Assembly: GCF_000382045.1 (NCBI RefSeq) | Contig: NZ_KB907450.1 | Location: 1,378,204-1,442,203, forward strand | Direction: 5' to 3' | From: Variovorax atrisoli 110B | GTDB lineage: Bacteria; Pseudomonadota; Gammaproteobacteria; Burkholderiales; Burkholderiaceae_C | Length of the DNA: 64,000 nucleotides | Part shown: positions 51,784-60,388 of the stretch, piece by piece | Numbering within the stretch: the stretch's first letter is position 1 | Layout: every line of letters starts with the position of its first letter | Notes under the pieces: model-generated | Databases searched by the model: none | What the model saw: the letters and a program-made list of their open reading frames with translations, nothing else | Told to the model about the DNA's origin: nothing | Position numbers and translations under genes: made by a program

Positions 51784-54700
51784 GTGAAGCGCATTCGCTC
51801 AGAGAAATTGATCCGCATGAAGCCCGGCGTGGCAGGCGCCGCCGGCTTCAGCACCGTGGAACTGTTCGTCCTGCCGGAAGACGCCGGCCATGTGGTGCAC
51901 GTGAGCACCAGCCGCGACGGACTGCAGTGGAGGGAAACGGTCTTCACCCCCTCGCCGCTGCCCTTGGAGGCAGCCAGCATTGCCTTCGAGCATGCTGTCG
52001 CGTCGCAGATCGCCCAGGGCTACGTCATCGAAGGCTCCGCCGCTCCGGTTGCCGCCGCATCCCCGCCCATTGCCCCCATCACCCACCCTGGGGACGCCGT
52101 GCTGCTGGCGGCCATCCGCCCCGACGCATGGCGCCTGCTGCCACCGGTGCGCCGCAGCCGCGTGGTGTGGCGCATCGGCGAGCGCCGGCTCGCGGCCGCG
52201 GTGCCGCAACTCATCGACCACATCGAGACCGGCGAGCCGATGCTCGACTACTGCATCGCCTGGACCATCGGCCGCTGCGGCGACGTGGGCGCCTTCGAGG
52301 CGATGCGCGAGCTGTCGCAGCGCGGGCGCACGCCGGTGGTCACGCGCGCCGCCCGCTGGGCCGCGCTCGCGCTCTGGCCCGAGGAGCAGCGCGCGGCCGA
52401 GGCGGCGCGTATCGTCGACGACTGGCCCGCGCCGCTGCGCCGTGCCTGGGCCGCGATGGGCGAAGCGCCGGCCGCCGAAGCCATGCCGATGCTGCGGCAG
52501 CATCTGGCCGACCCTGCGCTCTGGAACGGATTGAAGTACGCGGCCTGGGTCGAGCAGCTCTTAGACCTGTCGCTGCTCGAAGGCCGCCGCGACGACGGGC
52601 TTGCGCACGCCGCACTACTGGAGATCGCGCCGACGCTGCAGCTCGCGGCCGGCAGCTTCCGCGCATGGCGGCGCCTGTACAAGGGCGCGGAGTTCGCGGG
52701 CGACTATGCCCTGCTCGGCGTGCTGCACCAGCGCCTGGAAACGCAGCGCGCGGCCTACCGCACCGGGGGGCGCTGGGCGCAGGTCAACGGCCGCTACTTG
52801 GAGATCGCCAAGGAAGTCGCGCGGCCCGACAGCCGCCTCGCCTACAGCCAGCGCACGCGCGACTACCTGCGCCGCCGCACCTGGCGCAACCTTCGCAGGC
52901 TCGCGCTCGCCGGGGCGGCCGACGAAGCCGACTGGCTGCGGCTCGCCATGGGCGTGCTGCTGGCGGCCGACGACACCGAGGCCGGCACCGCCGGCCAGCA
53001 GCGCGAATCGCGCTGGACGCCCGAACCCCGCAGCTGGCACACCGGCCCCTACAGCCGCTGGCTGGTGCTGATGCAGCTTCTGCATCGCCACGACCCCGAA
53101 TGGGAGGCGCAGCGCGGCGGCCTGCAATGGCGCCGCAGCACGCCGCTGCCCGCGCAGCGCCTGAACCGCACCGAAGCCTGGCCCGAACGCTGGGACCGCC
53201 ATCCGCAGGCGCTGCTGCAGCTGATGCAGCAGGGCCGGTGCGCGGCGGTGCATGCCTTCGCCGCACGCGCGCTGCAGGACAACAAACCCTTCTGCGAAGC
53301 GCTCGACGCACAGACCGTCCGCGGCCTGCTGGGCCGCACCTGGGAAGACACGGCCCGCTTCGCGCTGGGCATCGCGCGCCAGCGCATCGCAGCGGGCGAA
53401 GCTCCCCTGCCCTGGCTGCCGGCACTGCTGGGCTCGCCGCTGGCCGAGGCACGCACGCTCGCGCTCGAATACATCGGGCAGGACCCGGGCCTCTACAGCC
53501 AGCAGGTCGACCTGCTGCTGGCGCTGCTGACCTCGCCCCATGCCGAAGTGCGCCGCGCCTCGCGCCTGCTGCTGCAGGCCGCCGCGCCGAACCTCTCGAC
53601 GCTCGACGCGCTGGCCTCCGAACTGCTTTCGTGGCTGTCGGCCTGCGACGCCGCGCAGCCCCAGCTCGACGCGATCTGCGAGAACCTGCAGTGGGCGCTG
53701 CAGGGCCTGCTGCGCACGGCGGCGGCCAAGGCGCCGCTCGACAGGCTGCTGGCGCTCTTCGAGCATGCGAGCCCCGACGTCGTGCGCACCGCCGCAGAGT
53801 GGCTGCTGCTGCATCCGGCCTCGGTGCAGGGCCTGCCGGTTAGCGTGCTCACGCGGCTGCTGCAGTCCGACGACGAGCGGCTGCGCGGCGCCGGCGTGAG
53901 GCTCTTCACTTCGCTGCCCGACGAGTCGCTGGTCACCCAGCCCGAACTCTTTGCCGCCTTCTGCAGCAGCCCGATGCCGGCGGTGCGCGCCGCGGTCGCG
54001 CCGCGCCTGGCGCAGCTGCTGCCCGCACACCCGGCCTTCGCCGCCGCGCTGATGCCGCTGCTGCGCGACGAACTGTTCCGCGCCGAATCCGCGGAGGGCA
54101 TATTCGATTCGCTGCTGCAGTGGCTGTGCGGCCCGCTGGCCGAGCACACGCGCCGCGGCGAGCCCGCCGTCACCCTTCGCCTGCTCGAAGCGCGCAGCAA
54201 GGGCGCGCAGCGTCTTGGCGCCTGGCTGCTGCCGCAGCAGGAACCGCTCGATTTCAGCGTGCTGCAGACCGCAAGCCTCGGCCTGGTCGACACCGCCGCC
54301 GCTCGCCAGTGGGCTACCGAGCAGCTGGCCGCCAGACCGGAGCGCACGCTCGCCGAGCTCGGCGACGCGCTTCGCATCTTCGACAGCCGCTGGGACGACG
54401 CGCGCGACTGGGCGCGCCGGTGGTTCGGCTCCCAGGGCGAATCCAGCCTCTGGACGCCCGCGCTGCTCGTGCGCCTGTGCGACCACAAGGACGCGGGCGC
54501 CCAGCGCCTGGGCCGCGAGCTGCTCACCACGCATTTCGACGTGACCGACGTCACCACCTACATGCTGCAGCTGAGCCAGCATCCCTCGCCGGGCATGCAG
54601 CTCTTCGTGACCAACTGGCTGGCCTCGGCCGCGAGCCGCAACGCCGACGTGCTCGCCCGGCTTGAGCCCTACTTCCTCAGCGTGCTCTCGCAGGCCAATC

Positions 54701-54978
54701 GGGGGCGGCTGGCCAAGTCGCGCGTGATGGAGTTCCTGGCCGCACAGGCGGTGCACTCGGAAGACATCGCACGCATCGTCGCGCGCGTGTTCGCGCGGCA
54801 GGCCGTCACCGGCGCGATCACCGAGCGCGCGCAATACGTGGCGGGGCTGCGCAGCATCCAGGAAGCCTTCCCCCTGCTGGACAACCCCCTGCAGACCGCG
54901 ACGGTGCGCAGCATCGCGCCGCGCCGCGCGCCGCTGCCGCCTTCTTCCGCAGCCCGGACCGGAGGGCCCGCCGCATGA
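51784..54978 (+). CDS. Retron-associated HEAT-repeat protein with WGR-like N-domain
   Basis: A 1064-residue protein starting at GTG 51784, which follows GGGAGG by 8 bases; the open frame upstream is antisense-style noise over the MocR gene. The first 80 residues resemble a WGR domain (FSTVELFVLPEDAGHVVHVS, then AFEHAVASQIAQGY), a fold that contacts nucleic-acid ends in PARP-like proteins. The rest is a solenoid of HEAT-like helix pairs (repeated L-LL spacing, such as LLALLTSPHAEVRRASRLLL and VLTRLLQSDDERLRGAGVRL). It overlaps the next gene by ATGA. In the retron it is a candidate accessory or effector scaffold; no enzyme motif is seen. Confidence 0.75.
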   Translation: MKRIRSEKLIRMKPGVAGAAGFSTVELFVLPEDAGHVVHVSTSRDGLQWRETVFTPSPLPLEAASIAFEHAVASQIAQGYVIEGSAAPVAAASPPIAPITHPGDAVLLAAIRPDAWRLLPPVRRSRVVWRIGERRLAAAVPQLIDHIETGEPMLDYCIAWTIGRCGDVGAFEAMRELSQRGRTPVVTRAARWAALALWPEEQRAAEAARIVDDWPAPLRRAWAAMGEAPAAEAMPMLRQHLADPALWNGLKYAAWVEQLLDLSLLEGRRDDGLAHAALLEIAPTLQLAAGSFRAWRRLYKGAEFAGDYALLGVLHQRLETQRAAYRTGGRWAQVNGRYLEIAKEVARPDSRLAYSQRTRDYLRRRTWRNLRRLALAGAADEADWLRLAMGVLLAADDTEAGTAGQQRESRWTPEPRSWHTGPYSRWLVLMQLLHRHDPEWEAQRGGLQWRRSTPLPAQRLNRTEAWPERWDRHPQALLQLMQQGRCAAVHAFAARALQDNKPFCEALDAQTVRGLLGRTWEDTARFALGIARQRIAAGEAPLPWLPALLGSPLAEARTLALEYIGQDPGLYSQQVDLLLALLTSPHAEVRRASRLLLQAAAPNLSTLDALASELLSWLSACDAAQPQLDAICENLQWALQGLLRTAAAKAPLDRLLALFEHASPDVVRTAAEWLLLHPASVQGLPVSVLTRLLQSDDERLRGAGVRLFTSLPDESLVTQPELFAAFCSSPMPAVRAAVAPRLAQLLPAHPAFAAALMPLLRDELFRAESAEGIFDSLLQWLCGPLAEHTRRGEPAVTLRLLEARSKGAQRLGAWLLPQQEPLDFSVLQTASLGLVDTAAARQWATEQLAARPERTLAELGDALRIFDSRWDDARDWARRWFGSQGESSLWTPALLVRLCDHKDAGAQRLGRELLTTHFDVTDVTTYMLQLSQHPSPGMQLFVTNWLASAASRNADVLARLEPYFLSVLSQANRGRLAKSRVMEFLAAQAVHSEDIARIVARVFARQAVTGAITERAQYVAGLRSIQEAFPLLDNPLQTATVRSIAPRRAPLPPSSAARTGGPAA

Positions 54979-56681
54979 GATTCCAGTACCGATATTTCGG
55001 CCATTCCGGCGCGCAGCACACGGCCGACAGCACCGCGCTGCAATTCGCGCCCGACACGCTGCGCGCGCCGGTGCACTTCGTCGCCGACATCAACCGCCAC
55101 CTGCCGTTCCGCGAAGGCATGTCGGCGCTGCACGACGTGGTGGTGGGCGACCTGCGCTTCAAGCCGCGCGACAAGAGCGCGTACCTCGAATGGCTGGCCG
55201 GGCAGGAAAGCGAGCTGCTCGCGCAGTTCATGGCGCGCAGCGACGAGCTGAAGGCGCAGATGGAGCCCCTCTCCAAGGAACTGGCCGAGCTGCGCAAGCG
55301 CAAGCAGGCGGTGCTGCAGCCCTTCATGAGTGCGCAGAAGCGCTACTTCGACCACATCTACAAGGTCAACCGCGAGGCGTGGTTCGTGCTCGACCCCGTC
55401 ATCACGGTGCACCCCGACCGCGTGTTCTTCGAGTGCTTCAGCCAGGACGAGTCGAGCTACGGCATGTTCTCGTGCAGCCACGACGTCTTCGACCGGGTGA
55501 GCGACCATGCCTGCGGCACCACCAATGTCGACTACTCCGAGTCGCTGTACGACGAGTTCCAGAAGATCCGTGACTACAAGAAGACGCGGCTGGCCATCGA
55601 CCCGGGCGGCTTCCAGGTCCGGAGCAACAACGACCCGGCCTTCCACGAACCCAAGATCGACGTGCCCGACAGCTGGGTGCGCGGCTTCCTGCAGGTCAGC
55701 AGCGCGATGCTGCTGCCCGCGCACCGGCTGCAGCTGCATCCGATGGACATCCACAACATCTGCCTGGTGCTGCGCCGGCGCAAGGAGCGCGTGGGGCCAC
55801 GCTCGCTGCGCTTCGTGCTGCGGCCGGGGCAGCCGGTGCGCATCGTGTTCGAGCCCTGGGGCCACGAGCTGGTGTGCCCGCGCTCGACCCACACCGCCGC
55901 CGCCGACATCGACATCCGCGTGTGGGGCCGGCGCCGTCTGCTGCAGCTCGAACGGCTGGTGCCGGTGGCGCAGGGCTTCACCGTGCACCTGCTGGGTACC
56001 GGCATGCCGAGCTTCTGGGTCGCGCAGATGCCCGACATGGAATTCACCCTCGGTCTTTCGGGCTGGACCGCCAACGACTGGTCGCGCAACGGCCACTTCG
56101 AGCTGCTGCAGCCGCGCCAGACGGTCGACCAGGACAGCCTGCTGCGCGTGTTCTCGGCGCTCGGCGAGCGCTGGCGCGCCACCACCGCCGAGCTGGCGGC
56201 GGCCACCGGGCTGTCGACGCTCACCGTCGACGCGGCGCTCGGCGGCTACGTGCAGGCAGGCCGCGTGGTTTACGACATCGCGCACGGCGTGTGGCGGCTG
56301 CGCGAGCTCAGCCGCGAGCCGCTGCCCATGGACAAGCTGCGCTATGCCAGCCCCGAGGAAGAAGCCGCAGCCGAACTGGTGCGCGCGCGTCGCATCGTCA
56401 ATGTGAAGACGCAGGCGCGCGCCGACGGCGGCGTCTCGATCAGCGGCAAGGCCAAGGGTTCGAACGGCCAGCGCGAGTACTTCACGAGCCTGCAGCTCGA
56501 CGCCGACCAGCGCGTGGCCTCGGGCGAATGCCAATGCAGCCACTTCGTGCGCCATCGCATGACCCGGGGGCCGTGCGAGCACATGCTCGCGCTGCGCCTC
56601 TCGGCCACGCCGTCCATCGCGGCGAACACGACGACAACAACAACGACAGACCCGGAAAGGAGCACCGCCCACATCGGCTGA
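54975..56681 (+). CDS. Retron-associated winged-helix/SWIM zinc-finger protein
   Basis: A 568-residue protein. An early coiled coil (LAGQESELLAQFMARSDELK to about 115) is followed by a beta-rich middle. A winged helix lies at about 380-435 (LLRVFSALGERWRATTAELA, LSTLTVDAALGGYVQAGRVV). A SWIM zinc finger sits at GECQCSHF...GPCEHMLALR, with ligands Cys519, Cys521, Cys534 and His536. The C-terminal tail has a poly-Thr run. SWIM fingers bind DNA or protein. WH plus SWIM beside a retron RT is, to my recollection, the mark of WHSWIM retrons. The gene ends 11 bases before the a1 repeat of the ncRNA, so RNA and protein share a transcript. Confidence 0.8.
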   Translation: MRFQYRYFGHSGAQHTADSTALQFAPDTLRAPVHFVADINRHLPFREGMSALHDVVVGDLRFKPRDKSAYLEWLAGQESELLAQFMARSDELKAQMEPLSKELAELRKRKQAVLQPFMSAQKRYFDHIYKVNREAWFVLDPVITVHPDRVFFECFSQDESSYGMFSCSHDVFDRVSDHACGTTNVDYSESLYDEFQKIRDYKKTRLAIDPGGFQVRSNNDPAFHEPKIDVPDSWVRGFLQVSSAMLLPAHRLQLHPMDIHNICLVLRRRKERVGPRSLRFVLRPGQPVRIVFEPWGHELVCPRSTHTAAADIDIRVWGRRRLLQLERLVPVAQGFTVHLLGTGMPSFWVAQMPDMEFTLGLSGWTANDWSRNGHFELLQPRQTVDQDSLLRVFSALGERWRATTAELAAATGLSTLTVDAALGGYVQAGRVVYDIAHGVWRLRELSREPLPMDKLRYASPEEEAAAELVRARRIVNVKTQARADGGVSISGKAKGSNGQREYFTSLQLDADQRVASGECQCSHFVRHRMTRGPCEHMLALRLSATPSIAANTTTTTTTDPERSTAHIG

Positions 56682-56692
56682 TACACTGCTTT

Positions 56693-56919
56693 TTGCGAAC
56701 GGAGCGGGAAGGCTCTTGCAATCCGGTCGGCGTATCGCCGCCCTCGCACACAGCACTTCCCAAGCGTCACTGGACGTCTCTTCACTGTGCCGTATGGCCA
56801 TGGTGACGCGACAACAGTGCGGCTTCCTCGAAGCTCATCGGCGTCACCATGGCCATACGGCGTCGAGTGGAGCCCTCCAGTCCCGAGGCTCTTCGACGAG
56901 ATTCCCGCTTCGTTCGCAA
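56693..56919 (+). ncRNA. Retron msr-msd non-coding RNA
   Basis: The template RNA of the retron. Its ends are closed by a1 (56693-56710, TTGCGAACGGAGCGGGAA) and a2 (56902-56919, TTCCCGCTTCGTTCGCAA), which pair over all 18 bases with one G-U wobble. The msr part holds small hairpins CGGCG-TAT-CGCCG (56728-56740) and CGTC-ACTG-GACG (56765-56776). The msd part is a perfect 21-bp stem: 56789-56809 with 56841-56861 (arm begins GCCGTATGGCC), extended below by CACT/AGTG (56783-56786, 56866-56869). In its 31-base loop is a further hairpin GCTTC-CTC-GAAGC (56822-56834). The RT would copy the msd into DNA linked 2'-5' to a G near the msr start; the exact G is not certain. Confidence 0.9.
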
Positions 56920-56964
56920 TCTTTTCCCTTCTCCAAGCAGTGCATCGGCCGGTGGCGCAGCGCC

Positions 56965-58905
56965 ATGACCATGCAGTCTCCCGCCTCTTCTTCATCTTCC
57001 GTGCCCGACTCGGCGCTCACCCGCGAGCAGCTGTACGAGCGCATCCGCAAGAGTTCCAAGCAGGAAGTCGTCCTCGAGGAAATGCAGCGCCTGGGCTTCT
57101 GGCCGCGCGACGCGGCGCAGCCGACGGTCGAGGAACAGCTGATCCGCCGCGAGGGCGAGTTGCAGACCGCGCTCTCGAAGCTCGGCAGCGAACTGCGCGG
57201 CATCGAGGACCGCGACCGGGCCCTGAAGATCATGCGCAAGGAGCGCATGGCCCGCGCCCGCGAGCGCCGCGAGGAAACCCGCCAGCGCCTCGCGCAGGGC
57301 CGCCATTCGCGCGCCCTGGCCTGGCACGAGCGGCGCAAGCGCGAGCTGCTGTACGTGGGCGACGGCGTCTCCGGCGGCCTGAACGACGCGCACAGCGACA
57401 GCCAGGCGCTGGCGCGCAACGCCCTGCCCGCGCTGGACCATGCGGGCGACCTGGCGCAGGCCATGGGCGTCGGCCTGGGTGAGCTGCGCTTCCTGGCATG
57501 GCACCGAGAGGTGTCGAGCGTGAGCCACTACCAGCGCTTCACCATGCCCAAGAAGAGCGGCGGCGAGCGCCACATCTCCGCGCCCATGCCGCGACTGAAG
57601 CGCGCGCAGTACTGGGTGCTGGACAACATCCTCGCGAAGATGCCGGTGCACGAGGCGGCGCACGGCTTCATGCCGGGCCGCTCGATCCTCACCAACGCGG
57701 CGCCGCACGTGGGCCGCGACGTGGTCGTCAACCTCGACCTGAAGGACTTCTTTCCCTCCATCGGCATGCGGCGCGTGCGCGGCGTGTTCCGCCAGCTGGG
57801 CTATTCGTCGCAGGTCGCGAGCCTGCTGGCACTGCTGTGTACCGAGGCGCCGACCGACGAGGTGCAGCTCGACGGCAGCCGCTACTTCGTCGCGCGCGGC
57901 GAGCGCGTGCTGCCCCAGGGTGCGCCCACCAGCCCGATGATCACCAACCTGCTGTGCCGACGGCTCGATGCACGGCTGGCTGCGAGCGCGGCGAAGCTGG
58001 GCTTCCGCTACACGCGCTATGCCGACGACCTGACCTTCTCCGCCGGCCCCGAGCACAGCCGCGACACGGCCAAGCTGCTGTGGCGCGTGAAGCAGATCGT
58101 GGCGAGCGAGGGCCTCACGCTGCACCCCGACAAGCAGCAGGTGATGCGCAGGCACCGCCAGCAGCACGTGACGGGCATCGTGGTCAACGACAAGCTCTCG
58201 GTCGACCGCGACACGCTGCGGCGCTTCCGCGCGGTGCTGCACCAGGCCGAGCGCCACGGCCCGCAGGGCCTGCAGTGGAACGGCAACAGCGACGTGATCA
58301 GCGCGCTGCGCGGCTATGCCAACTTCATCGCGATGGCCGACGCGGCGCGCGCCGAGCCCTACCTGCAGCGCGTGCGCGCGCTGGCGGCGAAGCACGAAGG
58401 CGGCGCCAAGCCAGCGACTGAGGCATCGCAGCGCAAGCTCGGCGCGGGCGAGTTCCGCAAGCAGTCCGCAGCGGGCAAGGCGCCATGGCCAGCCTGGTGG
58501 CAGCCGGCCGAGGCACCCGCGCCGGTGCTGGAGAAGACCGCCGAGCAACTGGCGGAGGAAAAGAAGGCGCAACGCGAGGCGGCGCGGCCCCAGCCAGCCG
58601 TGTCCGCGCCTGCAGCGGTGCGCCCTGCCACAGCGGCACCGCGGCCGTCGGGGCAGGCCCCCGCGCAGCCGCCAGCGCCGGCGCCCGCCTCCGCCTTCCG
58701 GGTCCGCTGGGGCATCAGCGTGCTGATGCAGGCCGTCTACGTCTTCAGCGTCTTCACCACAAGCGCCAGTCCGCTGATCTGGCTGATGACGGGCGCCGTC
58801 ACCATCAGCAACATCGTGCAGCGCAAGTCGGGCTGGCTGCGCTTCATCGTGGCGGTCTTCATCTCGTCGGCGCTGGCCTCCCTGGTCCACAGCATGAAGA
58901 ACTGA
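56965..58905 (+). CDS. Retron reverse transcriptase with C-terminal membrane tail
   Basis: A 646-residue protein. Residues 1-135 are charged and helical. The RT core is about 170-475: retron motif NAAPH (244-248, NAXXH of region X), motif A LDLKDFFPS (257-265), motif B QGAPTSP (318-324), catalytic YADD (352-355) and the retron VTG (402-404). Retron RTs usually end near here with about 300-450 residues. This one adds a Pro/Ala-rich linker (about 510-578) and two or three hydrophobic helices (582-600, 601-617, 626-642), so it should be bound to the inner membrane. It begins 45 bases after a2 and makes msDNA from the adjoining RNA. A second ATG at 56971 is possible. Confidence 0.9.
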   Translation: MTMQSPASSSSSVPDSALTREQLYERIRKSSKQEVVLEEMQRLGFWPRDAAQPTVEEQLIRREGELQTALSKLGSELRGIEDRDRALKIMRKERMARARERREETRQRLAQGRHSRALAWHERRKRELLYVGDGVSGGLNDAHSDSQALARNALPALDHAGDLAQAMGVGLGELRFLAWHREVSSVSHYQRFTMPKKSGGERHISAPMPRLKRAQYWVLDNILAKMPVHEAAHGFMPGRSILTNAAPHVGRDVVVNLDLKDFFPSIGMRRVRGVFRQLGYSSQVASLLALLCTEAPTDEVQLDGSRYFVARGERVLPQGAPTSPMITNLLCRRLDARLAASAAKLGFRYTRYADDLTFSAGPEHSRDTAKLLWRVKQIVASEGLTLHPDKQQVMRRHRQQHVTGIVVNDKLSVDRDTLRRFRAVLHQAERHGPQGLQWNGNSDVISALRGYANFIAMADAARAEPYLQRVRALAAKHEGGAKPATEASQRKLGAGEFRKQSAAGKAPWPAWWQPAEAPAPVLEKTAEQLAEEKKAQREAARPQPAVSAPAAVRPATAAPRPSGQAPAQPPAPAPASAFRVRWGISVLMQAVYVFSVFTTSASPLIWLMTGAVTISNIVQRKSGWLRFIVAVFISSALASLVHSMKN

Positions 58906-59061
58906 GGGCATGCTCAGGGCCGGCGGGGCCGACCGGGCCCGCCGGCTCTCGTGTGCCGCCCGCACCACGTTGCACCACGCAGAGTCATGCGGCACTTCAC
59001 AGCAGGCGACCGGGCCGCTACAGTGGCCGCTTCGACAACCACCGCGAAAAGGAGGCACGAG

Positions 59062-59124
59062 ATGGAAGACGCCGTAATTCACGCCCCCACCATCGTGCGG
59101 TTTGTCGTGCACCCCACCCGCTGA
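59062..59124 (+). CDS. Possible 20-residue leader peptide followed by a hairpin
   Basis: ATG 59062 follows a near-perfect ribosome site (AAAAGGAGG) and encodes 20 residues ending VRFVVHPTR before TGA. Downstream CGTGCCC-CTGAC-GGGCACG (59154-59172) forms a 7-bp hairpin, and the GNAT gene starts 115 bases later. The layout suggests a leader peptide acting on the GNAT gene, or a tiny protein. No amino-acid run typical of attenuators is seen. The rest of 58906-59287 shows no gene. Confidence 0.4.
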   Translation: MEDAVIHAPTIVRFVVHPTR

Positions 59125-59287
59125 TCGATTGCTGACGCACCTCCCGCGCAGCACGTGCCCCTGACGGGCACGCCCGGTTCGGCACCCGCGGCCTTCTCGC
59201 CGCCGCGACAAACAGCCCCGATTCAAACGCCACCGCCGGCACGCACGTGCCGTCGGCGCCCCGTTCCCTTTCGAATCAAGGCACACC

Positions 59288-60388
59288 ATGTCCGAAGCCA
59301 ACGCCGCGTATTCGCGGCCCGTTGCAACAACCGTATTCTTCGATCCCCAACGCGCTTCCGAGGCTGAGTGGCGTGATGCCCTTGCCTACTGGCGCCAGCG
59401 CAGCGCCGAGGACTTTCCCGACGAACCGTTGACGAGCGACGCCGAGACCCGACACGGCGTGCTGCAAAGCGCGCCGCTGTACGTCATCCACCGGGTGCTG
59501 GCCCTCGACGAGCACGGCAGGCCCGTCGGAAGCCTCAACATGGGCATCCGCCGCGCGGGAACGCCCGACTATGAATCCTTCGCGCCCTTCGTCGATATCT
59601 GGGGCGGCGTGCTGCGCTCGCATCAGCGCCGCGGCGTGGCCAGCACGCTGCTTGGCGCGCTGCTCGCGTTCATGGATGCACAGGGCAAGACCACGGCGAC
59701 GGTCAAGGCGCACCTGCCCGAGGGCCACGCTTTCCTGCGCGCCATCGGAGCGCAGGAGAGGCACCGCAGCATCGAGAACCGCGCAACCTTCGCCGGCCTC
59801 GACTGGCAGGCTCTCTCCCGCTGGGAGGCCGAGGGCTTCGCGCCCGCCCACGGTCTGCGCGCCGAGATCCATATCGGGCGCGTGCCCGTCGAGCGGCTCG
59901 CGGAACTTCTGCCCGCGCTGTCGACGTTGCTGAACGACGCGCCCACCAGCGCACTGGAGCGAGCGCCCATGCGCTATGAAATGGCGGAATATCTCGCGTG
60001 GTACGCCGAGATCGACCGCCGCGGCGGCGAACACTACCTCGTGCTGCTGCTCGATGGCGACGAGGTCGTCGCGGTGTGCGACGCCAGCTGGAACCAGCTG
60101 TTCCCCGACCGCATGTTCCAGCGGCTCACGGCCGTGGCCCGCCACTGGCGCGGCAGGGGCCTGGCCAAGGGCGTCAAGGCCGCGATGCTGCGGCTGGTGC
60201 ACTCGCGCCACCCGGAGCTGACGCTGATCTCCACCAGCAACGCGGAGGTCAACGCGCCGATGCTCGCCATCAACCGCCAGCTGGGCTTTGTCGTGCACCG
60301 GCAGGAAGGCCTCTACCAGTTCGGCACCGACAGCCTGCGGGCCTACCTCGCCACCCGTCCCATGATCTCCCGGGAGTCCCGCGCATGA
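59288..60388 (+). CDS. Tandem GNAT-family acetyltransferase
   Basis: A 366-residue protein with two GNAT folds. The first has the acetyl-CoA loop VLRSHQRRGVASTLLGALLA (Q/RxxGxG/A pattern) near residue 115. The second has AVARHWRGRGLAKGVKAAML near 285 and the following NAEVNAPMLAINRQLGFVVH, the normal end of the fold. Such double proteins often have one active half; substrate unknown. The stop overlaps the RIO kinase start by ATGA. Confidence 0.8.
   Translation: MSEANAAYSRPVATTVFFDPQRASEAEWRDALAYWRQRSAEDFPDEPLTSDAETRHGVLQSAPLYVIHRVLALDEHGRPVGSLNMGIRRAGTPDYESFAPFVDIWGGVLRSHQRRGVASTLLGALLAFMDAQGKTTATVKAHLPEGHAFLRAIGAQERHRSIENRATFAGLDWQALSRWEAEGFAPAHGLRAEIHIGRVPVERLAELLPALSTLLNDAPTSALERAPMRYEMAEYLAWYAEIDRRGGEHYLVLLLDGDEVVAVCDASWNQLFPDRMFQRLTAVARHWRGRGLAKGVKAAMLRLVHSRHPELTLISTSNAEVNAPMLAINRQLGFVVHRQEGLYQFGTDSLRAYLATRPMISRESRA

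Noticed and set aside
56992..59301. Minus-strand frame of about 769 codons over the retron RT
   Set aside because: Antisense shadow; all RT motifs are on the plus strand.
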